Source of the DNA: Eutreptiella sp. 'Long Island Sound 2002' | Lineage: Eukaryota > Euglenozoa > Euglenophyceae > Eutreptiales > Eutreptiaceae | Assembly (NCBI GenBank): GCA_964036045.1 | Contig: OZ038379.1 | Coordinates: 76,527,992 to 76,591,991, forward strand | Reading direction: 5' to 3' | Length of the DNA: 64,000 bases | Part shown: one piece after another, positions 53,258-63,496 of the stretch | Layout of the letters: the number at the start of each line of letters is the position of its first letter | Numbering within the stretch: position 1 is the first letter of the stretch | The notes under the pieces: model-generated | Told to the model about the DNA's origin: nothing | Seen by the model: the letters and a program-made list of their open reading frames with translations, nothing else | Databases searched by the model: none | Program-made: the position numbers and the translations under genes

Positions 53258-55059
53258 ATGTGCAAGGTGCCCCCACGGGGCCCGGAGAGCAACCCCCGGG
53301 CGCCCCTGCAATGTTCGGCAACGGCCCGCCGAAGTGTACGATGCAGAGCCAAGGTCAGGCTCTGCAACCCGCACCCCACGACACCCACAGCACGGGCCGT
53401 AAAAAGAGCCCCTACAGGCACAGGAAAGCCACAGGAGGTCCGTACCCCGTCGCTGCTCTCAGGCACAGCAACACAGCAATGGCAGAACCCACGGCCCCAC
53501 GCTAAACACGCTCCCGACCTCGGACGCTGGACGCAGCGCATGAGGTCATCAGGGCGCTGGGACTTCAAAGACGCGGCAGGGGCCCGCCCCCCAGAGGACG
53601 CAGAAAGGGACTCCGACGTGGAGCTGATCCCAGAGGCCCCCACAGGCGGCAAGCCAGCGGGACCCACGCCGCCGGCGGGCAGCGTGCAAGCCCTCTGCCC
53701 CGCGTGTAAGCGGGGGCACTACACCAGAGAGGGCTGGTGCCCGAGGCAACACCCCCGGCCCGCCGTCAACGACGGGGCGTTGCCTGCAGTGGGGTACGCG
53801 GCCACACGCGCCGCCCTGCGCTTCGGTGTGGCGTGGGGCTGGATCAAGGATGAGACCACGCGCGGCAGCGTGACCATCCAGGAACCTGTTGACCGGGTCG
53901 CCCACACAGGCCAGACGGAAGTGGCCCTGCAGACCCGGGGCTGCTGCGATGGACCGGCTGAGGGAATCGTCGTGGAGCCCACAGGGATGGTACTGGTCCT
54001 GGCCGCGGACAAGGTCCGACGGGTACTTCACGCGTTTCGAGTGCGGCGTACGCGCCCGCAGTGGACCATCCAGGTGTACACCCCGCCACAGGCCTGGCCT
54101 TTCTCCACGTGGCCAGTACTCGCCATCAATCGGCACCTGGCACCGGAGGGCACACCAACGGTCACTGTAGAGGAAATTGCCCGCGACCTGAACGACTGGC
54201 CGGCCGACCAGGACGTTGCCTGGCGCAGACCCCAAGGCGGTCTCCCAGCGGCTCCCACAACGGAGGGGTCCAGCCTCGCGGCTACCCTCCAGCAATACCC
54301 TGACAAAAGCGTGGGCCCCTTCCTGCAGACAGGTACAGTCCCGGCCGCCACGCCAGAGTCAGGATGGAAGTGGGACGCAGAGGAGGCAGAACCGCTGCCG
54401 CCCCCCTGGATCCCCCCACTTTGGTACTGGCCCACGGGTGTACCGGCCCATGCCAGCCAGGCTGTCAAAGGGGCCTTTCCGCCGCCCCAGCCCCCCGGCA
54501 CCGCCCTGCTCCGCAGCCTGCAGGCGGGAGCCGCCTGGGTTCGGTGGCGAGAGAACGGATGCCCGGGCCTGTACTTCCCCCTGGTGCAAGGGCGAACTCT
54601 GCTTCACGCCGAAGACATGTGGACCGTGGAATGGGGGGCGTTCGTGCCCGACACGGCGTGCAGATGGATAGCGGCTGCCGCCCCGCAACCCATGCGGTTG
54701 CCACCAGCGTGCAACCGCCTCCCAGGAACAGTCCCCCCCTTGACCCACCGTCACGCCCTCACACAGGAAGTGTGGCGGGCCCTACTGAGCCACCGAGGGA
54801 ATGGATGCCGACCCCGGGCGCAGGATACCCAGCGGAGCTGGTGCTTGAGCAACTAACCAGCCCCAGGCCTGGAGTCTGCCACGTCCTGCACAGGGCGACA
54901 GCCCCAACAGAACAGCTCACCAACGAGGTGCTGGACCTGGCGCTGGAACCCCTGCGGGTACTCTACCCGCAGGCCCATATCCGGCCGGCGGGTACGCCCA
55001 ACCAGCTTGCCCGCCTAGGACTGCAGCGCGCGTCGAGGCCACCCACGCGAAAGGCGTGA
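53258..55059 (+). CDS. L2 ORF1: zinc-motif protein
   Basis: Probable nucleic-acid-binding ORF1. The first Met beyond the array is at 53258; the frame itself extends further upstream into the repeats. A basic/Pro-rich N-terminus is followed by a CCHC/H-type motif CPACKRGHYTREGWCPRQH (about residue 145). A globular region then has AALRFGVAWGWIKDETTRG, GMVLVLAADKVRRVLHAF and PQWTIQVYTPPQAW. A further block follows (AGAAWVRWRENGCPGLYFP, EDMWTVEWGAFVPD). Near 54790 a frameshift moves the text to a second frame (VLEQLTSPRPGVCHVLHRA), ending TGA at 55057-55059. I know no named family for the globular part. Confidence 0.6.
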
Positions 55060-56561
55060 TGGGACAGTGGCTGGCACTCCACAACCCGTCCACTGTGCAA
55101 GGCCACTGGTACCTGCACCAACTCCTCTTTCTCCCGCAGGGGGTCCCGGAGCACCGCCGACAGAACCCATATGGCACGCACCCGGAGCGCCTGGGCAGAC
55201 ATATCTTCCCGCAGCCGGCCCCGCCCGCCCTCCCGCAAGGGCAGGGCCAGGGGGCACTGCTGCAGGGGTCCCTACATGACGTGAACACCGCGGAGCAGCA
55301 AAGAGGAAGCCGCAACGCTGACGGGGCCGAGCCGGACTGCGGGGTGGTGGCCTGGACCGCGGCCTGCAGGAACCTCGCCCGGGACACCACGGGACTCAGG
55401 CTGTACGGGCGGACAGCACGGCGCTGGCGTTAGAGGTGGCGGCTGTAACCATGGGTCCCGTGGCGGCCTGGCCGGCGCGCTTGCTGTCCCACGTCCCCTG
55501 CCAGGATGCGCGACCCCGCCGACCAGCCGCGACGGACACACCAACGGCGCCCCTCACGGCGGAGCAGCTGTATGCCGTCGCACGGGTGCTGCTGGCGGAC
55601 AGCGCAGAAAGCTTCGTCCGCCACCACGGCCCGGCACAGATTGGGGGCACCATACAAGGGCCGCAGCGCGATGCGCTGCGGCAGTGGCACGCCACCCTCC
55701 CTAATCGCACCCGCATCAGGGACAGGGGCGACGGAACACCCCCTCCCGGACCCCAGCAAGCGGAAGCGCTGGTGATACAGACAGCGGGCTACCAAGCCAT
55801 CCTACACGGCCACGCCGGGGGCTACCGGTCACACATCCTGGCCGAAGGCAAATCGACCGTCTGGCATGGCGCCACAAGGCAAGGGGCCTTTCCGCCGCAT
55901 GTCGATGGGCGGCAGGTGCCCACTCAGGCCTACTATATGGCGGGGACCCCTGGCCGCTGGCAGTCCTGCTGCACAGCATCAGCGCCCATAGCAAGCGGCA
56001 GGAGCCGGGATGGGCCAACCCCCCGAGCTGGTCTGGAGCCCCGACACGGAGGAGCATCTGCGGGCCGCATGGCAGGGCGACGCCATCCGGACCACAGATG
56101 TCCCGGACCTCCACGCGGGGCCCATCACGCAAGCCTGCCCGGCAGCCTCCCTTGCGGTGGCGCAACAAGGACAGCAGAGCCTGAAGTGGGTGGTCTGCAT
56201 GTTCAGCCTGGCGGACACACATATCGCCGTCTGCGACCCTGAAAGGCTACCGGGGTATGAGGCCGTGATCCGTGTGGCAGACTGCACCCGCGTGATTGTC
56301 AAGGCGCTGCGGGACGGCGAGCACCACACCCTCCTGCTCCAAGCCTGCCTCAAGGACAATGCCAGGGCAGCAAAACCGGGGCTGTTGCCGGCGACAGCGC
56401 TCCCCGCTGACCTAGGGCTCGAGCTGGCAGTCCCGACCACGGTGTACCACTGGCTCCCGGCCTTCCACGACCTGCGGTGGAGGGGCAAGCCCGACCGCCA
56501 AATCGGCGCCACACACTGGCAAGAGTGGCTACAGGCCGACACGCAGCGCGCCACTGTCTGA
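55059..56561 (+). pseudogene. L2 ORF1b: second ORF before the endonuclease
   Basis: The ATG at 55059 overlaps the preceding stop (TGATG). It reads MGQWLALHNPSTVQGHWYLH, slips near 55405 to ALALEVAAVTMGPVAAWPAR, and continues AEQLYAVARVLLADSAESFV and QTAGYQAILHGHAGGYRSH. Another slip near 55990 leads to ELVWSPDTEEHLRAAWQGD, KWVVCMFSLADTHIAVCD and FHDLRWRGKPDRQIGATHW, and it stops at TGA 56561. No domain recognised. At least two indels; the order of blocks suggests one ancestral protein of about 490 residues. Confidence 0.5.
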
Positions 56562-57131
56562 GGCCTCGGACCCGCGCCCACGGCCAGGGGCCTCGACGTG
56601 TCGCCCCCCTGCTGCGCGCTGGCGCCGCACACAGTCCCACTGGCCAGCCTGCCCTTTGACCCCGCACCAGAGAGCTCCGTCCGCAAGTCGGTACGGCTCC
56701 CTCCGCCGAGGGGGGCCACGGGACCCACCAAATGGCCCCTTTGTGCAGACAAGTTCTACACAAGTGGGGTGATGCTCGAGCACCTGGCATGGAACGCGGT
56801 GCACACTGCCGCCCCGGCGGAAGACAATGAGGCGGCCTCCCACATCCTCCAGGGACGGGCATGGAGGTCTCTGTGGCACGCCCCATACGCCCAGCGCCCC
56901 CCCTCCCAGGCCCCCGACAAAGTGGCGGCCGCGGAAGCGGGAGAAGAGGCGACAGACGCTGCCCCGGGGGATGGCGGTGCAGCCCACCAGAGGTCCATCA
57001 CCGCGAGACTGGCCACTGCCCCCCTGGGGGCCCCCCTGGGGGCGGTCTCCCCACTCCCAATGGCCCCAGCACCCCCCGGAAACCTGGCGCCCCCGGCGGA
57101 CCCCGCGGCGAAGCCGGTGAGGGTCACCTGA
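56562..57131 (+). pseudogene. L2 frame between ORF1b and endonuclease
   Basis: Open from the ORF1b stop to TGA at 57129-57131, in the same frame as the endonuclease. Contains KWPLCADKFYTSGVMLEHLA and a Pro/Ala-rich linker. It may be the N-terminus of ORF2 or the end of ORF1b. Confidence 0.4.
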
Positions 57132-58289
57132 CTCCAGGAGGATGAGTTGGGCGAAGCCCTCTGGCTCCTCTCCTGGAACCTGCGCAGCGGCCTCGTCCCG
57201 CCGGACTGGTCCCTCCGGGACACACTCTGACGACGGCGGGGGCCGGCGGCCTCTACCAAAAAGGAGCACCACATCACTGGCATGCTGCTCCAGGAGGGGA
57301 GCTTTGCAATCATGCTTCAGGAAACAGCGATCGCCACCCGGGCGCAGGAGATGCACGTGGCCGCGGCGCTTCGGGACAAGGGGTACACGGGATCCACCTC
57401 CACCTTGAGAGGGGGAGGCTTCCTCACCGCCGTCAGCAGCAAGTATGTGGCCGAGCACGAAGTGCTCAGTTCTACGGAACCCGTCCCTAGGAATGCCGCG
57501 GCCCTGGAAACCCGCATCGACAAGGGCGGCCTCACCTTCATCAATGTCCACAGGCCGCAGGCAGGCTCCACGCCCTGGGCGGGACGGGCAGCGTGCTGGG
57601 CCGACATAGAAATGTATGCCACGGCGCGCAGCCTCGGACGGAGGCACCCGGTGGTCATTGCCGGCGACACCAACATCTACATGGATGCCACCACCAACCC
57701 GGCCACGAAGCGCTCTTGCGCAGTCTGGGAGGTCTGCGGCTTCCAGAGGGCCAGAGCAGGCTGAATTGAGGACATGACCCCCACGCTCCACCCGTCCTGG
57801 CACCGGATGGAGACGTTCCTGGTCAACGAGCCCCTCCTGCCATGGTCCCTGCGGGAGAGCGTCTGGGCCCGCGGCATGGCGCACCCCGAGGTGATCGGGT
57901 TGGACCACCTCCCGGTCCGCCTGGCCCTGCCCGGCCTCCTCGACACTGCAGGGCACGCGGCGGTGCTCACCTCCTACAGCCACACGGAGGGCCGCCTCCT
58001 CCCGTACGACGTCCAGGCCGCGCCCGTCCAGCGCTGCCTGTGCGCGGCGGTCACCGTCACACAAGGCGAGCTCTCCCTGGCGCCCTGGCTGCGCCCCGCT
58101 GAGCAACACGTCTACACTTCCATGCCCGCAGCGGCCGTGGACAAGTTTTTTGAACACCTCCACGCGGGGCATGACGCCCTGGCGCGCAGACTGGGGCGCC
58201 AACAGCCGTCCCCAGGGGGGGGCAGACCCGGCGGGAGGGGACCCCCCCGAGAGCGGGAAACGGCTCCAGGCGGCTATTCTCCGGTATGA
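57132..58289 (+). pseudogene. L2 ORF2: APE-like endonuclease domain
   Basis: Would nick target DNA to prime reverse transcription. Motifs of the exonuclease-endonuclease-phosphatase fold in order: LLSWNLRSG (57170), IMLQET (Glu, 57311), GGGFLTAVSSKY, FINVHRPQAG, VVIAGDTNIYMD (57655) and GLDHLPVRL, the place of the usual SDH. In-frame TGA codons at 57228 and 57762, and the one at 57129 before it, break it, but the motif spacing is otherwise normal. The frame ends at 58289, with the following RT linker in the next frame. Catalytic Asn, Glu, Asp and His are all present. Confidence 0.8.
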
Positions 58290-60000
58290 CGCCCTCGCAG
58301 CGTTCGCACCAGTGGCGTACCAGGCGAACGCGGCCCGGCATGGCATGCACTCCGAGGCGGCGCTCCGGCTCACGGAGGCGCTGCGGGGTGCATCGCCAGG
58401 ATTCTGCACGGCCACGCAGCGCCAGCTGCAGCAGGAGCTGGAAAGGCAAGCAGCCGCCCTGGAGGAGGACATCTGCCAGCTGCGCGCACTCCTGGCTGCC
58501 GACCGCAAGCGCGCCATCAAAGACTTCTTGCGCCGCTACGCCCAGGACATTGTCGAGGGCCCGAAGGCCGTGAGAGGCGCCATCGAGGTTGAGCCCCAGG
58601 GCCCGTCGGGATTCTGGAACGTGTGGGTCCCCAACACCCAAAAAGCTCCTGACGGAGGTGCACGACGTGATGTCTGCGGCTCGCGCCTTCTTGCGGGAGC
58701 TGTACGACAAACGCAAGGTGGACCTCCTTGGCTTCCAGGCGGTCCTCGACCGCCATGTGCCCTGGGTTACTGAGGGGGCATGGGCCCACGTCCAGCAGTA
58801 TCCCATGCAGTACCTACGGTCCACGCAGGACAACGCCGATGGCAAGGCCCCAGGCCCCAACCACATGGAGGCCCGCTCCATCAAGGTCCTCCCGGCGCCC
58901 GTCCAGTGGCTCCTTGTCCACTGCTACCCGGCCATCCTCCTTGGCGCCCCGCCGCCCATGCACTGGAGAGATGCGCACATTTGGCTCAGCCCCAAAGTCC
59001 CGGGCTCCGCCAAACTGGACAACTACCGGCCCATAGCCCAGGGCCAACTTGACATGAAGCTGCTCACGCCCCCTCTCACCCAGCAGATCACGGAGGTGCT
59101 GACACGACACGGCGTGGTCAGCAATTGGCAGCAGGGGGCCCTCCCAGGCTCCAACACCGCCCCCCCCCCTGTTCATGGCGCAGCAGCAGCTCCAGCGGGG
59201 AAGAACCAACTACGTCTTCTCCTTGAACGCCCGCAATGCCCTCGACACCGCCCCGCATGGCACCTACCACCTCATCCTGCGCCACGTCTCCGTGCCGCCA
59301 GTGGTCATTGACCTCCTGCTCTTCCTCCACAGGGCGGCCAGACTGTGCATCACGACAGCACACGGTCTGACACAGCCAGTCCACATGCTGTGTGGCGTCT
59401 GGCAGGGCAACCTCGAACGCGCCCTGCTGTATGCCCTGCTCATGGAGCCCCTACTCCGGGCCCAGGAGCACCGCCTACGCCCGCCTGGAGAGGCCAAAAG
59501 GGACCTCATCCAGGCCTATATAGACAACCTGCAGGTGGTGGCCCACACGCTGCATCACTTCGTCGAGGACGTGGAGGCTGTGGCTGCGTACCTCGAGATG
59601 ATGGACATAGAGCTCAACCCCAGCAAGTGCGCCATGGCCGCCACGGATGGAGTCCCGGGCCCGCACCTGCGCCTCTGCCCCCACCTAGAGAACCCATGAC
59701 ACTGGGTACCAGCGGCAGACTCCGTCCCCTACCTGGGACTCCAACTGCAGCCGGACGGGGAATTCTCCCTGCAGCGCAAGCACCGGCTGCCCCTGGCAGC
59801 AGTGCACAACTGGTGCCTGAAAACCCTCGCGCCGCCCAAAGTGGTGCTGGAAGTCATCCTTGCGATCCTGGGGGGTCTGACCCAGTATGTTGCCCCCTTC
59901 ATCGCTGACGACTCCGACACCACGCGCCACCTGGACCACATCACGGTCCAGGTCGCAAAGGACAGGGCGCGGTGCACCTCCGACGCCTCCCAGGACAGCC
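58290..60000 (+). pseudogene. L2 ORF2: reverse transcriptase domain
   Basis: A helical linker (EALRGASPGFCTATQRQLQQ) is followed by RT blocks: KAPGPNHMEARSIKVLP, SAKLDNYRPIAQGQLDMKLL, WQQGALPGSNTAPP, YVFSLNARNALDTAPHGTY, LCGVWQGNLERALLYALL and QAYIDNLQVVA. The usual YADD box is YIDN and the usual Asp of the preceding block is Asn, so this copy should be catalytically dead. It ends in a thumb-like region after YLGLQLQPDGEF. Frame changes lie near 58610 and 59180, and TGA lies at 59697. Confidence 0.8.
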
Positions 60001-60786
60001 TACAGGATGTCTGGACCCTGGGGCTCACCCGGGGGCCGACATGTTGCCAGCAGGCGATAATGGCCCTTGTGGGCACGCTTGTCCAGCACCGCTCGGCCTC
60101 GTTGCGTGCCGAGGCCACCAGAATGTTCTGGGAAATCGCCAGCGCGCATGGCATGTTTCCCGAGGTGCACTATCCTGTCACAGAGTTCGCAACCCTGGCG
60201 GGGAGGGACTGGGTCAATTGCATACCCCGGGCCCTGGCTACTCTGGGGGTGGGGCTCTACAACCCCATCCAGTGCCACAGGGCGGCACGTGTCCAGCTGC
60301 AGTCTCCCCCGGGCAATGTCGTCACGCTGCGTACCGCCAAGAGGCGGCACCGGCACATGTGCCGCCTTAAAGTGCCACACACGACGCCCTGGCACGGGCA
60401 CCACGGCCCCACCATCCGTTTCCGGACAACGACGACCCATGGCCAGCAGCGGTGCAGGAGTGCCTCAACCAGTGCGCCCATGAGCACCTCCACTACTGCC
60501 GTTGCGAATAGGGGCCCACCAACCAGCCCGGATGGCGCGACGCCCTGGTCGACGTGTTCCACACCACTGGCACGCGGGACCCCCGCCTCAGGCTCATCCA
60601 CCCCACCAGGGCTCAACAGGACGCCCACACCGGACCGCGGGTGACTCCAGACTGCCTGCACCTCCACGTCGGGGGCTACCACCATCAGGGCAGCCTGTCC
60701 CTCCCCACGCAGGGGGCGGCGTACCACCCGCCGGCGGCCCTCATGTACATCCTCCATGACGTGCTGGCGGAGGGCGAACACCAGGC
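60001..60786 (+). pseudogene. L2 ORF2 C-terminal region (truncated)
   Basis: Follows the RT thumb: HRSASLRAEATRMFWEIAS, ALATLGVGLYNPIQCHRAA, then a frame slip near 60410 and FHTTGTRDPRLRLIHPTR and AALMYILHDVLAEGEHQAP. After 60786 the text becomes gypsy-like. L1 begins with a Cys-rich pol segment that could follow this region in an intact element. Confidence 0.6.
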
Positions 60787-61139
60787 GCCCAATTCGGACA
60801 TGGCGTGGATGGGAAGTCAAGGCCAAGGTGATTTTGCAGCACGATGGCACTGCGGTGAACAGGACCTAGAGAAGCCCCAAAGGGGATGGGACATCGGAGT
60901 TCTTCCCGCCACAAATCAGCAAAATTGAAAGAAGGAACGTACCCATGGTAGCCGAGAGGGCTCCAAAAGAGCCAACTAAGCTGAGCTCTGCAAGTTCCAG
61001 CCCATGGAACGCCCTTCCAAGGGAAGCGCATATAGATTTGGGTCGCGCACAATGAAATGATGGAGAGACCACGGAGAGCCCCCTGGATGGGCATGACCAG
61101 CCCAAGATCTACACCATCAGGGATCATACACCCGAAGAA
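60787..61139 (+). other. 5' edge of G4
   Basis: Broken frames, including EFFPPQISKIERRN and DHTPEELMQPSALG leading into the protease. No intact ORF. The junction with L2 lies near 60787. Confidence 0.4.
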
Positions 61140-61835
61140 TTGATGCAACCAAGTGCACTAGGGTTGCATGCCGTGAGAGCTGTCAATACTCCACATGGAG
61201 GGGAACGGCAGTCTCACTTGAAAGTGCGAGCAAGATGTGGAAAGAAAGAAGTGATTGCGGATGTACTGGTGGAGACGGGTGCCCAAGTGAGCTTGGTTTG
61301 GAAGGGATTATTTTCGCAAGAATTTCTGAAGCCCAGCCGAAGACCGGTGCGCTTGAAGGTCGCCAATGGCAAAATTGTGGGTTGGGGTACCCTTGAAGCC
61401 ACTACCGGCATGGAATTTTGGGAACATGATCGCTTGAACTGACCTGATTTGTCGAAGCGGATCGTACTTTCTGGGAATTTCTATGCGATGGATTTTTCTG
61501 ATTGAAATATTATTACGGGGTATGACTTTATGGTGAGCAACGCCATGGGAGCTTTTCCTCACTGTGCAACGTTGGTTCGAGAAGACAAGGAGCATCTTAC
61601 TTGGCTATCTACGGACCATGCCCCAGGATTATCTCAGTTGACTGGACATGAGGAGGAAAGAATCTTGTGGGCGGTCAAGACCGTGAGTACCAAGTTCAAT
61701 GGGGACCGCGGAGGTCAACTCATGGAATATGGCATGGCGCCACAAGTGTACAATCGCATGGTTCAACACATTGGAGGCGAAAAACACGAGACGGACGTAT
61801 TTGCTCCCCCGGATGCCCCGCAGCTACACCTATGA
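61140..61835 (+). pseudogene. Aspartic protease and start of linker, G4 Pol
   Basis: VLVETGAQVSLVWKGLF is the active-site region: the usual DTGA reads ETGA, with the catalytic Asp replaced by Glu. RRPVRLKVANGKIVGWG and IITGYDFMVSNAMGAF follow, separated by TGA codons near 61441 and 61501. The linker reads EERILWAVKTVSTKFNGD. Homologous to G1 1449-2033. It breaks into non-coding repeat at about 61836. Confidence 0.75.
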
Positions 61836-61869
61836 TTTTACGGGCCAAAACGTCACTTTACTCGGAAGT

Positions 61870-62345
61870 ACCCAAAAAGCAATTTTTTGACTGTGACAGC
61901 ATGTGTTTTGGATTCAGCGCCGCCAAATTAGGGGGGGTCCTCATGAAAACATTTCCAAAAGGCTCATTTACCCGTTTCTTCGAAAAAATGGCCCCGCGGG
62001 GGGGGTCGTTTTACCAGATTTCACCAGACGTGGCACTAACGTCCTGCATACAACTTTACTCAAAACATAGCCCAAAAACAATTTCTTGGACTCCGTCAGA
62101 ATGTTTTTTGATTTCAGCGCCCCAAAAATAGGGGGGGTCCTCACGAAAACATTTTCAAATGGCTCATTTACCCTTTTTTTCCAAAGAATGGCCCCCGGGG
62201 GGGGGGCGTTTTATCAGATTTCACCAGACGTGGCACTAAGTACCTGCATACAACTTTACTCAAAACATACCAAAAAAACAATTTTTTGGACTCCGGAAGC
62301 ATGAGTTTCGATTCAGCGCCCCCAAAATAGGGGGGGGACCAGAAA
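61870..62345 (+). repeat. Tandem repeat, 200-bp period, ~2.4 copies, inside G4
   Basis: TCACCAGACGTGGCACTAA recurs at 62021 and 62221, exactly 200 apart; the preceding CAATTTTTTGGACTCCG-like word occurs three times (61880, 62082, 62282). Each unit has a G7-9 run and GGGGGGGTCC. It interrupts pol coding between protease and the RT linker. Confidence 0.85.
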
Positions 62346-62932
62346 TGTGCTCAGGATGTCGAGTATGCTTAGTTACGCAACCCGATATGCTCAGTTCCTG
62401 CGTGCCGTGGAAAGTACGCCCCAAATCGACCAAGCAAACTATTTACGCTCGCGTCGCTGACGCTAAAGCGCGAATGAATCTGCGATTACGGGAAATATTT
62501 AGTGTGTGCAATGCCGGATCAGAAATGCATTCTCCAAGAGATTCGAATTTTCAAAAACTGACTTCGCAGTCATGTAGAGATTTCAACGCTGTTTGCAAAA
62601 ATGCCCAGATACTGAGTTATGTGACAAAATGAGATTTGAAATGATAGGTGAAGGAAGTGTACGAGGCATTGGCACAACGGGGACTCTGCGTGGTCAATAC
62701 ATTGGGGATTGAAGGAGTGGGGGCTCATGTACTAGCATGGTGCTCAAGAAGATACCAGACGTACGGTGAACAAGCTTATTGTGGATAGAGCAATGGGTAT
62801 CCTGGTCGTGACGGGCATAGGATGCAGCCCATGTCCGTTGGAGGATCTTAAACCGACGTTGGATTCCATCACCCTCAAAGATATGTAATTTGGACCTGAG
62901 GTGCAGTTGTTCATCGACGCCAAGAATATCCA
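62346..62932. other. Non-coding stretch after the G4 tandem repeat
   Basis: No confident gene. From about 62690 gypsy linker coding may already resume in broken frames (VNTLGIEGVGAHVLAWCS). Before that the sequence is AT-rich and unassigned, probably part of the insertion that carries the repeat. Confidence 0.4.
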
Positions 62933-63496
62933 ATGCCCGCCCCGGGACAAGCATGGAGGGGCAAGACCTTCTTGGTTGCTGGTTCACAGTGCCAACCCAC
63001 TGGTGATGAAGTGTTCATCAGGAGGGGGGAGGCCGTGTCAATGAGGGTCATTTCTGAAGAAAAGAGTGACCCTACGGAGAGTGTTGACGTAAGCTTTCAC
63101 TCTGAGATCGACCGAGATGTCCCCTACATGCGGATGGGTATGCATGACCGAGTGGCTCCTCGAAAGGAGCGCCCCCAGGCCAAGTCACCCCATTGGTGGG
63201 ACGACCGGGATTTTGTGACCGGGAGGTTTGAGAAGGATGATTTCGTGGCAAGGGTTATGGACCATTCGGCCGACCAATACGATGTTGCCATAGGGTCTGA
63301 CACTCTCACATGGGCGTTTCCAAGACTGGGTGACAAATGCGACAAATTGCAGCCTGTGGCCCGAAATTTTGGAAGATTGTTGGTGGGAACGGCCGGCCAT
63401 GTCAGTAAACACAGCATATCGGACAAGGAGATGTTGGACGTGGATCCACAAGAGGCATACACCGCCGTGAAGTTGGTAGTTTCAATACCCCGGTAG
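62933..63496 (+). CDS. G4 Pol linker ORF
   Basis: 187 residues: GKTFLVAGSQCQPTGDEVF, then acidic and Trp/Asp-rich text (SPHWWDDRDFVTGRFEKDD, FVARVMDHSADQYD), matching in style the protease-RT linker of G1 (FVQRVLDHMSSQ there). It ends in TAG at 63494-63496, after which the same frame continues AAEEAKENPKVVVLKDRL into RT, so the TAG is probably a mutation. Confidence 0.6.
   Translation: MPAPGQAWRGKTFLVAGSQCQPTGDEVFIRRGEAVSMRVISEEKSDPTESVDVSFHSEIDRDVPYMRMGMHDRVAPRKERPQAKSPHWWDDRDFVTGRFEKDDFVARVMDHSADQYDVAIGSDTLTWAFPRLGDKCDKLQPVARNFGRLLVGTAGHVSKHSISDKEMLDVDPQEAYTAVKLVVSIPR

Larger units (their letters stand above)
51010..60786 (+). mobile_element. LINE L2: long non-LTR retrotransposon, 3'-truncated by G4
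   Basis: In order: a 5' array of ~205-bp monomers (to 53250), ORF1 with a zinc motif (53258-55059), ORF1b (55059-56561), a linker frame, APE-type endonuclease (57132-58000), reverse transcriptase (58750-60000) and a C-terminal region that stops near 60786, where gypsy-type sequence G4 follows. There is no RNase H; it may lie in the missing 3' part. Frameshifts and several TGA codons show decay. The 5' end is placed at the first monomer. Confidence 0.8.
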
